Of a stretch of DNA of 64,000 nucleotides, positions 13,344 to 25,400 are shown piece after piece (the first letter of the stretch is position 1; the number at the start of each line of letters is the position of its first letter). The notes beneath the pieces are model-generated. The model saw only the letters and a list, made by a program, of their open reading frames with translations. It was not told the DNA's origin and did no database searches. The DNA comes from Hypomesus transpacificus (lineage: Eukaryota; Chordata; Actinopteri; Osmeriformes; Osmeridae): the NCBI RefSeq assembly GCF_021917145.1, contig NW_025813738.1:62001-126000 (forward strand), written 5' to 3'. Made by a program: the position numbers and the translations under genes.

Positions 13344-16300
13344 ATCAGGTGTTCTGGTTAGAGGTGGCCCGGAGTGCACTGCTTGTCCAGCTAGGTAGAC
13401 CCCCCCCCCCACCCCCACCCCCTTGCAGTGCATCCTAGCTCCCGTGTGAGTGGGTTTGACCTGGGCCATGAGGTCAGGAGTCAGATGGCTAAACGGTTAG
13501 GGAATCGGACTAGTAATCTGAAGGTTGCCAGATCGATTCCTGGCCGTGGCAAATGACGTTGTGTCCTTGGGCAAGGCACTTCACCCTACTTGCCTCGGGG
13601 GGAATGTCCCTGTACTTACTGTAAGTCGCTCTGGATAAGAGCGTCTGCTAAATGACTAAATGTAAATGTAAAATGTCAGGCCCCATGTGACTGCGCTGGA
13701 GACGTCTTTAAGATGGACTCACAACTCTCTGTCTGTCTCATATACCCTCTCCCTCCCCCTCTCTCTCTCTGTCGCTCTTTGCAGAAGTGGCAGGACATCA
13801 TTAAAGAGGTCAAGTTTCTGGAACAGCTGCGTCACCCCAACACCATTGAGTACAAAGGCTGCTACCTGAAGGACAACACTGCCTGGGTGAGGGAGGGGGG
13901 GGAGGGGGGGGGGGAGGGGGTGGATGATAGAGGGATGTGAGGCGGGGAGGGATGACATGCAGTCTTCCGCCTTCTTGTTTTTGTCTCTTCTCTTTCTCCG
14001 CTGTCTTTTTGCGTGTCTTTCTCGGTGCCTCTCTCGGAGAGCCCGCCAGACTTCTCCATCTCCTGGGTTCTTGCTCTCTCTTTTCTCTCTGTCTCTCCGT
14101 CTCTCTCGTTCTCCTCCCCCAGCTGGGTCCGTCGGTGACATCTGTGTTTGTTTCAGCTGGTGATGGAGTACTGCCTAGGCTCTGCGTCTGACCTGTTGGA
14201 GGGTAAGTACACGCACACACGCCATCCTACAGTGGAGGTTTGCCATCCTCAAACATTCCTCACCTCTGCCCGATGTGGTATTCACAGCCCCACCTATGTT
14301 TGTGTCCCAAGACCGTCATGACAACGTTAAACCCAGCCATAACAGTTGTGGAGCTCTCTAAACGATTCCATTTTGTTTTTGTGTTTTTTTTCCCGCCATG
14401 GTTCTACATTGAACTTTGAACTTGGCTAAGCTTTTATTCATAGTTACCCTACAGGGACTGTTGTTTTAGAGCTCTTATCTAGGAAGCATTTACCAGATGT
14501 GCTTTTTGAGTATGTATGCATGTCATATCGCTGCTATTTATTGACACATCGTACTTTGTGACTTTAGATAACACTACCGGAATGTTTTGTCATTGCACAC
14601 CGCCTCAACCCCTTTTTCCTCTCTCTCTCTTTCTTTATCCCTTTTCTTTATCTCTCCATCTTTCCTCAGTTCATAAGAAGCCTCTCCAAGAGGTTGAAAT
14701 TGCTGCCATTACCCATGGTGCCTTGCTAGGACTGGCGTACCTACATTCCCATAATATGATTCACAGGTGAGGCTCCTTTTTATTGCGTTTCTGGGTAGGA
14801 AACTGGATTTATCGGAGCCACGTTCCAGCCTCCTGTCTATAATCATCAAGCCATTAACATATTACCTCTGTGTTATGGTCATATATGCCAGGGTTCAGCT
14901 CAGGTCAATGTGCGTTCAAACTTTCCAGAAGTTATAAAACGTTTAGTTTTCGAGATATGAATTGTAAACGTGCGTTAGTGTGCGAAAGGACAAAGTATTG
15001 TTGACATTGAACTCAAGTATTTATCTTGGATGAGGTGGCTGAATCACTGGTGTACCAACCCTGTTCNNNNNNNNNNNNNNNNNNNNNNNNNNNNNNNNNN
15101 NNNNNNNNNNNNNNNNNNNNNNNNNNNNNNNNNNNNNNNNNNNNNNNNNNNNNNNNNNNNNNNNNNNNNNNNNNNNNNNNNNNNNNNNNNNNNNNNNNNN
15201 NNNNNNNNNNNNNNNNNNNNNNNNNNNNNNNNNNNNNNNNNNNNNNNNNNNNNNNNNNNNNNNNNNNNNNNNNNNNNNNNNNNNNNNNNNNNNNNNNNNN
15301 NNNNNNNNNNNNNNNNNNNNNNNNNNNNNNNNNNNNNNNNNNNNNNNNNNNNNNNNNNNNNNNNNNNNNNNNNNNNNNNNNNNNNNNNNNNNNNNNNNNN
15401 NNNNNNNNNNNNNNNNNNNNNNNNNNNNNNNNNNNNNNNNNNNNNNNNNNNNNNNNNNNNNNNNNNNNNNNNNNNNNNNNNNNNNNNNNNNNNNNNNNNN
15501 NNNNNNNNNNNNNNNNNNNNNNNNNNNNNNNNNNNNNNNNNNNNNNNNNNNNNNNNNNNNNNNNNNTTCTGGAAGTGAGATGTTATTCTGGTCCAACATA
15601 CATCAAACACGTGATCCTACAGCACACATTCTAGAATGAATAATGGAAATCTTCTCTTGATTCAACCCCCCCCCCCCCCCATGCTTCTTATGTAACCTGC
15701 CCTCCCGCCTCCTCAACACAGTCAATGGCCCTGTACACCCCCCCCCCCCCCCCCCCCCCAAGTCGGAGTATAACCCTGTCGTTCTCTCCCCCCCACCCCC
15801 GGCAGCATGAGTTTGTGCGTCGGGAACGGCCCCCCAGGGTGCTCCTGGAGCTCATCCAGAGGACCAAGGACGCGGTGCGGGAGCTGGACAACCTGCAGTA
15901 CCGCAAGATGAAGAAGATCCTGTACCAGGAGAAACACCACGGCCCTCTGGGAGAGAGCCTGGAGGAAGAGGAGGTCAGTACAGGCCGGGAGGGAGGGAGG
16001 GAGGGTCGGTGGGTCGGTCAGTTTAAAGATTCAGAGTTGTAAGGTAAAATAGGCCTGACCTGCTCTACAGTCAACAACATTTGACCTCCTTGGTGTCCGT
16101 TCACCTGACCAGCCTCTAGTTACCCGACACCGCACCTGACCACTCAGTCCTGCGACCCGACCTTCCAGAATCCTCTCTGCCGTGGCCTCACAGCTTGTTC
16201 TCGGTCCTCTGATACGCCGCATCATCTTCAAGATCTCACCTGACACTCTCCGACTCAATGAAGCACACCCACGCACACACACACGAGTGTAGTGTCTAAC

Positions 16301-18174
16301 CGTGTGACCCAGCTGGTCAAGGAGGGTCAGTTGGGCAAGGTTGGAGTCTGGCACCCCCTAGAGGACATTGCCCCACTGCAGGGTGACCGATCATGAGGCC
16401 ATACGGAAACGCCATGTATGTGTGTGTCCTTTTGCCAATGCTGACCCTGGCGTGTGTGTGTTCACACGTGGTGTGTGTGTGTGTGTGTCCAGCAGGACAG
16501 CGAGCAGGCCAGCTGTAAGATGAACAGCGTGGGCAGCAACCACTCTGTCCCCAGCACGTCCCTGAGCACGGGCAGCCAGAGCAGCAGCGTCAACAGCATC
16601 CAGGAAGTCCTGGAGGACACCATGATGCACCATGACTATGACAGCAGCCTGGAGACCCCCCCCCACGACAAGATGGCGGCCACGGTCAGAACGGACTCAT
16701 CCCTCGCTCGCTCGCGCTCTCTCTTTCGGGTTCTCTCTCTCTCTCTGGTTCTGTCTCTTTCTTCATCAATCAGTTTTTCTCTCGCGCGCGCGCTCTCTCT
16801 CTCTGGCTCTCTCTCTCTTCATCAATCTGTTTTTCTCTCCATTATCCCTCCTCCCCTCAGATCCATGACTCCCTCCAAATCATTCATAGTTATAGTTCAG
16901 ATAAGCATCACAAACAGGACCCTCATATATATATATATATATACTGTCAAACCAACAAAATACACACAGTATATAAGATTCGATTTCCCCTTGCACACCT
17001 GGCCACGTAGTTACACAGCCATGCAGCTACATACTCAGTCAATAAGCAAGTAGACACGAGCACGCCAGGAGAAAGATTTAGCCAAGAAGAAAGCTAACCC
17101 TTAACACACTGGTGAAACCATGGCAACCAGAGACACACTACCCCTACTCTCCCAGAAGTCTCACTGCTTGAGATTCCTGTAACGATGCTGCAACTGATCA
17201 CACACACACGAGAAACAAAGACGCTTCTCTTCGTAGCCCTCCCCCTACACGCACCGAGTTTAGACCTCGAATGGCTTATATTTATGTTGGAATGCTCCAC
17301 ATGGCTGTTATCAGGAGCCGTCAGTTGGTGGAGTCGCACACTCTCCCTTCACAATAAGAGTCTCCATAACAGTGCTGCGCCGCTGGGCTCGTTGCCCTGT
17401 GCAGGGTTGGTAAAGCAGGGTAGTGATCTTAACCCCTGTTTGCCATACTGTGTAGCTAGAGCAATGTTGCAGGGTTGAAACTCGCAATGTATCGCTCATA
17501 TGTTACTGTGTGTGTGTGTGCGTCAGGAGTCCCAGTATAGCTGGGAGGACGGCTTGCACAGGGAGCAGAGTGCAGAGCTGCGGTCCGCGTCGTCCGGCCG
17601 GAGCAGCCAGGCCTACAACTACAAGAACCAGGGACGTTTCGCCACCATCAAGTCTGCCTCACTGGTAACACACTCGCTCCCATTCCCTCTCTCTCGCGCT
17701 CTCTCTTTCTCTCTCTCTCTTCTTTTGTTAATCCTTTCTTTTCCTTCGCTTCTGGTCTCCTCCGGATCTTTTATACTATCACCCTCCTCCTGGCCTCTTC
17801 ATCCTCCTCTTCCACTTCCCTCTCCTCCCCCCCCCCCTGTCCTTCTCCTCCCCCCCTCTCTCTCTCCTCCTCCTCTCTCTCGCCTCCCTCACCGAGACCT
17901 CTTCACAACGTTGCCGGGTGGGAGGGTCCCTCTCTATCTCTCCTTACCTCCCTCCACGTCTGTTGTCATGGTTACGGGCTTCCAGTACGCTGTCTGGTGT
18001 GTGATTTGTTATTGTATTTCTCTGGTCTGTGACACCACTAGACCAGAGACCGAATCTCTCCACAGTACGGCGAGCTGGCCATGAGTCTGGGATCACCCAG
18101 AGGGGAAAGCCTAATTATAGTCCTGGATTCAGCTTACGAGTGACTTTCTTAAAGCACTCGGTCCAGCTGATGTC

Positions 18175-18220
<46 letters not shown>

Positions 18221-18441
18221 CGGTGCCTCAGATCAGTGAAGGAGATTGTGGAGCCCGTCTGTCTGCCTGCCTGTTTGTCCGACCGTCCGTCTGCCCGTCT
18301 GCCCGTCTGTCTGACCGCCCTGTTTCAGACACTCAGCGCTAGCCCGCTAAGCTGTGCTGCTCTTGGTGAGGGGGATGACATCATCTGCCTCACACCTCCC
18401 CTGCCTCCCTGAGAGAGATGAGAGAGAGATAGAGATGGAGG

Positions 18442-18473
<32 letters not shown>

Positions 18474-18803
18474 GGGGGAGCGAGGGAGAGAGAGAGAGCT
18501 AGGGAGGGAGGGAGAGAGAGAGCTAGGGAGAGAGAGGGGGAGGGGGAGAGAGAGAGAGATAGAGATGGAGCTAGGGAGAGAGATAGAGGGGTGGGAGTAA
18601 GAGAGTAAAAGAGAGAGGAGGAGAGACTGATGAAAGAAGAGACAGGAAAGGAGCCAGTGGACATTCAGACCTGCAGAGAGTAACTGGCGTGTGAGAAAAA
18701 AATGTGCAGAGACAAAGAGAGAGCGGGATGGGTAAAGAGCTGCGTGCTTTTCTTTTTCCCCGTGAAGGAAGCCTTTGTGGTCAAGGAGAGAGAGTACGTC
18801 AGA

Positions 18804-18836
<33 letters not shown>

Positions 18837-19403
18837 TGACTTGGACTTGGACAAAATATCTTTATTGAGCTGTCAACTGCCAGCTAGCCACGAGTTACAC
18901 CACAACAGACATTTGGGATCCTACTTGCTCATCATAAAGCAAAAGCTCAGATCAGATTACAGACCCAAAAATGAAACTCGAAACGCAGAGAGAGAGAGAG
19001 AGAGAGAACTGCAGCGAGGCTCCACGAGGAGGAGAGAGTGATGGACTCGATCACACTGGGTCTTTTCACGACATCCTGTGATGTTAGTCGGGCCGAGCAA
19101 AAAAAGGGATGGTGCTTCACATCCTGGGGCCGCGCTGGCTTCGAGGCGACGACGGTGTCCACTGCAGGAGCGTTCACCTGTACGCACTCTGCCACCCGGT
19201 GGCTCCGCTCTCTGCCGTCTGCTGTCGTTGTGAAAAGTACCTCCATGGCCACCTTTGACCTGGAAGTGTTCCAGCCTTCCGCTGACACTGATCCCCCCCC
19301 CCCCCCCCGCCATTCTCGGAGCCTGGTGGCAGTGGGGCAGACCGCACGTGACCAGGATTGGTACCGATCACACAGTAGGGGTATTGATTCAGAGTGGATT
19401 AGG

Positions 19404-19461
<58 letters not shown>

Positions 19462-22400
19462 GTTCTGTGCCCATCTCCCCTACTTCCATACCTCTTTCTC
19501 CCCCCATCGCTCCTCATATCTCAATGAGGTATTCATGAGCCCACCTGCTCTGCTGCCGAGCCAGTGAGCCAGCCCCCCTGATAGGGTCTCTCTGTGCTCC
19601 CCTTGGCCACCGCCGCCCCACAGCACAGAGAGACCCTATCACCCCCCCCCCCTCGCCCCCCTACACACACACACCAGCCCTGCCCCCTGCAGGCCCAAAC
19701 CCTGCCCCCCCTGGCCCAGGCCCTGCCTCCACCCACCCAGCCTGGCTCCCACCTCCCTGCCCTGTGCTGGCCCTTCCCCGCTTTGGCACCCTGACCAGGG
19801 GGGGGGGGGTGCTCCCACACAGCCAGCCTTCACTCTCCACTGGTGGGACGAGACCGTGGGAGGTAGGGACCGAGAGGGAGCCAGCGAGCGTGAGGTCGGG
19901 AGAGAGTGTGTGAAGTAGGGGACGTAGAGGGAGCGAGGGAGTGCGAGGTTGGGACAGAGCGAGAGAGAGAGAGAGAGAGAGTGTGTATGTGAGGTAGGGA
20001 TTGAGAGGGAGCGAGGGAGTGTGAGGTCGGGACACGCAGAGGGAGTGTGTGAGGTAGAGACTGAGGATAGACGAGGGAGTGTGAGGTGGGGACACTTAGA
20101 GGGAGAAAGAGTGCGCACAAAGAGCGAGCCCGAGGAGTGTTCGGGGGAGTTTGAGTGAGTGTGCGCGTGAGGGGGGTCTCAGGAGAGGTAGCGTGGCGTG
20201 GCATGCCCCACAAGGCTCCTGGATGCTGGCACACCTGGTCAACGTCGGAGCCGTCATGTTTGGCCTGAGGAGCTCAGGACCCTACGAGAAGATGACGGAC
20301 TCCTGCTACACCGACGCGGAGAGTCCCTTCAGTCAGGTCTGTGTGCGAGCGTGTGAGAATGGATGTGTAAGAGTGTGTGTGTGTATTTATGTGACTGTAT
20401 GTGTGTGTGTGAGAATGCGTGCAGAGTAAGGTTAGTTAGGGTGGTGAAGGGTTTTCGATGGCGTCGAGGAAGGCTTTAAGGTCTTAGCCTCTCAGCGTTG
20501 CTGTGAAGTGCTGGGGCTGCATTTCAGGCTCTGTGAGGGACCTGTTGATGGGTGGCTGGTGTGAGAGAGCATCTGTCTGAGGAGATGAAAGGGGCGTTTG
20601 TTGTGACGCCACTGGGCCAGTGTGAACGGCAGCCCCGGGTGGGGGTAGTGGCAGACCTGATGGAATGACCTGGAATCTCACAGTCGTGGATCAACCGTGT
20701 TGGTGCATGACCCTTCTGTGGGGGAGATTTGCCTCGGCTTTTGCGCCGGTTCCGTTTAAGAAGCGTGTTCCTTCTCTCGGCTCACGGTTTGGTTCTGTGT
20801 TCGGCTATTGGTATGGAAGTGAGACATCACAGCAAGAGCTCCCGTTCAACCCACTCTTCACCCCATCGACTCTGACTTCTCGAACTTGACCTCTCATTTA
20901 AAGCAACCTCTTGATCTTGAACCTCGTAGAATCCCCCCCCCCCCCCCCCCACCCCAGTTTCTCTTTGACCCCCCTCTCACCCTTCACCTCGGTCACCCAA
21001 CCTTGCCAGCTTGACCTTCCACCCGTCCCCCCTCGGCGACTCCATGCGCCGCACCCCCTCAACCTTTCTCCTGTTCCCCCTCTGTAACCCCACCCTCTCC
21101 CTTGACCTTCTACCCCCTCGGTGACCTCCATCCCCTCAACCTCGCCCCTCCTTGACCTTTCCCCTCTGCCCCCCCCGCCCGGTCAGGTGACCAAGCAGAT
21201 CCAGGAGCATGAGCAGGAGAACGAGCTGCGGGAGCAGATGTCGGGCTACAAGCGCATGCGACGGCAGCACCAGAAGCAGCTGATCGCCCTGGAGAACAAG
21301 CTGAAGGCGGAGATGGACGAGCACCGGCTGAAGCTGCACAAGGAGGTGGAGACGCAGGCCAACAATGCCTACATCGAGCTGGAGAAGCTGGCCAAGAGGC
21401 ACACGGCGCACATGGACAAGGAGGTGCGTGCTTGCGTGTCGCGGGCGCTAGCCTCGCTCACGCTGGCTGGTTCTGTGAAAGAAAATTCGAGCTGGACTGT
21501 GTAGATTGAACACAGTCAAAATGGCGGTGTCAATACCATTTATTTAGACGATACAATTACATATGATGAAACAAAGCTTCGCTGATCAGTCATTATGAAG
21601 GGTGCGCTAGTCACAAATCGTTCGCAAGAGTGATAGAGAACTAGCACACATGCACTGCCTTATATAAACTTTTGATCAAATGGCATTCCATAAGGTCAGT
21701 CAATCAATGTAGCAAACTCTGTGATTGGCTAACTCAACTTAGTGACAGCTTGAAACAATACATCTCCATACCAAGTGTCCCAAAGTTCTTTGATGTGGCA
21801 TTTCTCTCCAGGGCAGTAGATAATAAAACCCTAGGAGTTGGCCAGCCAAATGGTCAATAGTCCTTTGTGTGACCATCTTCAAACAATACTTTTAATTAAC
21901 ATAAACAATGAAACAGGACACAGTCCTTCTCTAGCCGAAGTTCAGAGCAACTGCCTCATTGACCCCTTACACTAACCAGAGGACAGAAGGCCATTTAAGA
22001 TGCTTCACCCATCCCCCAGGGCAAGCTGCCCACAGAGCCACCAGCACCTCACATTCCTTTGAACTCAACTTAATTATCTATCCTTCCAGTCTCTTACCAG
22101 TGAACATAGAAGCTTATAGATTTCACACACATACATCTGTGCATATGACCAACATTTCTGCCACAGTTCCCATGAAACTGAGTTTTAACGGGGCAATGTG
22201 TTCACACGAAGAAAAGCAACCAAAAAAACCAGGACTTGTTCTTGTCCTTCCCTCCCTGTCTCCCCCCAGATGAAGACAGCCAGCACGGATGAGAAGAAGT
22301 TCCAGCAGCAGATTGTAGGGCAGCAGAAGAAGGAGCTCACCACCTTCCTGGACAACCAGAAGAAGCAGTATAAACTCTGCAAGGAGAAGATTAAGGAGGT

Positions 22401-25400
22401 CTGTCCCTCCACACACGCACACGCATACAGACACACACCTCCTCCGTCTCTGGAGTAGCATGACGCATGCTGTAGTGTACACGTTGTAATTTACTGTCGC
22501 ATCGACCCTCCCACGCGCTCGTGCGCACACACAAACGCACGCATGCACAAACACACACGTGAGTCACCCCCACCTACCCAGTGCGCTTGCGCAATCGCAC
22601 GCGCGCATCGGCGCGGACCACGCGCACACAACAGGCCTTCGTTAGTGCGCCTCCCACCTCCGACGCTGCATTTGACAGTAGCAGAGACGCGTTAGCGGCG
22701 GGTTGCGGAGATAAGGGGAGTGGAACTAGGTCAGCTCTGTGGAAAACAAGCTGGCGCGGGCTGATACCACAGCCCACCAACGACTCGGGGTGTAATGCCT
22801 ACCACGAACCGGGATCACATCCTGTTTGTTAAGAACATGAGCAGCTTTAGCTTCAGTCCGCTCAAGCGTTTAAACACACATGAAAGGGAAAAGGGGATGC
22901 TTAGCGTAAGGCCACCTAAATGCCACCCCCATTAGCATCCATTTTGTGGTGCAAGGGAGGTGTATTTCGAGGTTTCTGCTGAATCATGATGTCAGTTGCA
23001 ATAGCCTGAGGTTCTGGAGCTGAGCGAGCTAAAAACAGGCGCACTCAGTTTCTACCTCTTTCTATCCTACTTTATATTGGTGACATAACTGAGTCTGGAA
23101 CATAACATGGTGGTTTTGACATTCCTGGGTTACATATTTGGTTTCTGTTTGAGTCTTGTATGACCCTGTAAAATGCAGCAATTAGACGGATATCCAGGTC
23201 CCAAGCTGCGAACTGGACCTCAGGGTTCGGACCTTGTGACCCTCCTGCGGTCTCGGGTCAAAGCTCCACACCTCTCGCCCTCCCTCTCGCCTCTCATCAC
23301 AAGTGTCCTTCCTTTCCTCTCGTCTGATCTCCTTTCCTCCCCTCCCCTCCTCTCTCCTGTGCTTTGCTCCCCCTCCATACTCCTTTCCCCCCCTCCATCC
23401 TCCTTTCCCCCCCGACCCTCCTCTTCTCTCCCCCCCCCCCCCCCCCCCCCCCCCGACCCTCCCAGGAAATGAACGAGGACCACAGCACCCCTAAGAAGGA
23501 GAAGCAGGAGCGCCTGTCCAAGCACAAGGAGAACCTGCAGCACTCCCAGGCCGAGGAGGAGGCCACGCTCCTGGGCCAGCAGAGGGTCTTCTACGACAGG
23601 AACTGCCGCGCCTTCCGGCGCAAGGTCATGCTCCGGCGGCAGGAGTTTGAGCAGGAGCAGATCCGGGAGGTGAGGATGCGGTGGGAGACGGAGAGAGATG
23701 GAGAGGGAGAGAAACGAGGAGGGAGACGGGATTGGAGGGGATGCGAGGCAACGGGCTTGTTGTGGACGGACCTTTTTCGAGTGGCGCCTGCATGGGACAC
23801 GAGGGGGTTGGGCTGGGGGTGGGGTGTTTTCGTTGACTGTTGAAAAGTGCTGAAAGAGGTGGGCTCCACTTAAACCTGAACAGATTAGGGATTAACGCAT
23901 TGTTGCCTTGTTTACTTTCTAATCTTCCTTGGTGTATTAGACCTGGTTGAAGTATGCTAACACAGCGGCGTTTCCCAGAAAGCCTGTTTTGCCTCCGGGA
24001 GCTTTAGCCTGACCCTTATCCTTAGATTCTGGTGTTAATACCACTGTTGCTTTTAAGCATGGAGGTGCGAGCTAGGAGAGACATCGTTCGATCCCGTTGT
24101 GGTTGTTGCTGATTTGATCTAAATGGATCTCTTTCTCCCCCCTATCCTCACTGGCCTCCTGACCTCCCTGTCACCTTCCCTCCATCCCTCTTCCTTCCGC
24201 CCTCCCGTCCTACCCCCTCTCTCTCTCGCCACCTCCCCTGTCCTCCCTCCCTCTGTCCCCCGTCCAGGAGTTGAACAAGAAGAAGAGCCAGAAGGAGATG
24301 GAGCACGCCATGCTGATCCGCCACGACGAGTCCAGCCAGGAGCTGGAGCGCCGGCAGCTGAAGACCCTGCAGAAGCTGCGGATGGACCTCATCCGGCTGC
24401 AGCACCAGACAGAGCTGGACAACCAGATCGAGTACAACAACCGCCGCGAGCGCGAGCTTCACCGCAAGCACGTGCTGGAGCTACGGCAGCAGCCCAAGAA
24501 CCTCAAGGTGAGGAGGCCAGGCTGCATGCACTCGCGAGCTAGCCTGAGAGCCGGGTCAGGCTAGGCTAGGCTAACAGTGGGGCGCTAATGGGAGAGTTTT
24601 TAAAGCTCGATGCTAACTAGCTGAGAGCTAGGTTGGGCAAGGCTAACATTGGGGGGCTAATATCGAGTCATTTAAGGCGAGAGGGGAAACGCACCACCTG
24701 ACTTGTCCATCCGGATAGCTAGGCTAGGCTAACACCCAAGAGGCAAGGTAGCTAATGCTAAGCTAACCCCCCATCCACTCCAGGCCATGGAGCTGCAGAT
24801 AAAGAAGCAGTTTCAGGACACGTGCAAGGTGCAGACCAAGCAGTACAAGGCGCTGAGGCATCACCAGATAGAGGTGACCCCCAAGAGTGAGCACAAGGCG
24901 GTGCTGAAGGCCCTGAAGGAGGAGCAGACTCGCAAGCTGGCCATCCTGGCTGAGCAGTACGACCAGAGCATCAACGAGATGATGGCCTCACAGGCGGTGA
25001 GCCTTCCACCCTGACTCGTTACCCGCTAGCTCGTCATTCACCAGTTACACATCAGCTACCAGTTAGCTCATTGCCTGTCATTCCTCAGTGGCTGGCTCAT
25101 AACTTATCACTAACTAGTGACCAGCTAGTTCTTAACCTGTCACTAACTAGTTATCTGCTAGTTCCTAACCTGTCATCAGCTAGTTACCAGCTAGCTCATA
25201 ACCTGTCATCAACTAGTTACCATCTAGCTCATAACCTGTCAGTCACTAGGAACCAGCTAGCTCATAGTTTATGGGTAGTTGGTTAATATCAGGTTGCTAG
25301 TTAGTAGTTTAGATTATGGGATAAGGGTAAGCAAAGTCACAGAGGCTAGACTGTAAGAGTTAGTTAGCAACCTGTTGCTAGTAAGTTGTGTGTGGCTAAA

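Noticed and set aside
19038-19538. 166-residue frame in a TAOK3 intron
   Set aside because: No family resemblance, runs into a poly-C tract and a CT microsatellite, and no splice borders fit the neighbouring exons.
21500-22190. AT-rich block in a TAOK3 intron, considered as a solo LTR or other insertion
   Set aside because: Composition differs from the surroundings, but I could not find matching ends, a target-site duplication or coding remnants.
24123-24542. 139-residue frame over TAOK3 exon 12
   Set aside because: Off-frame shadow. The correct frame reads [16 protein letters not shown], matching the TAO3 coiled coil.
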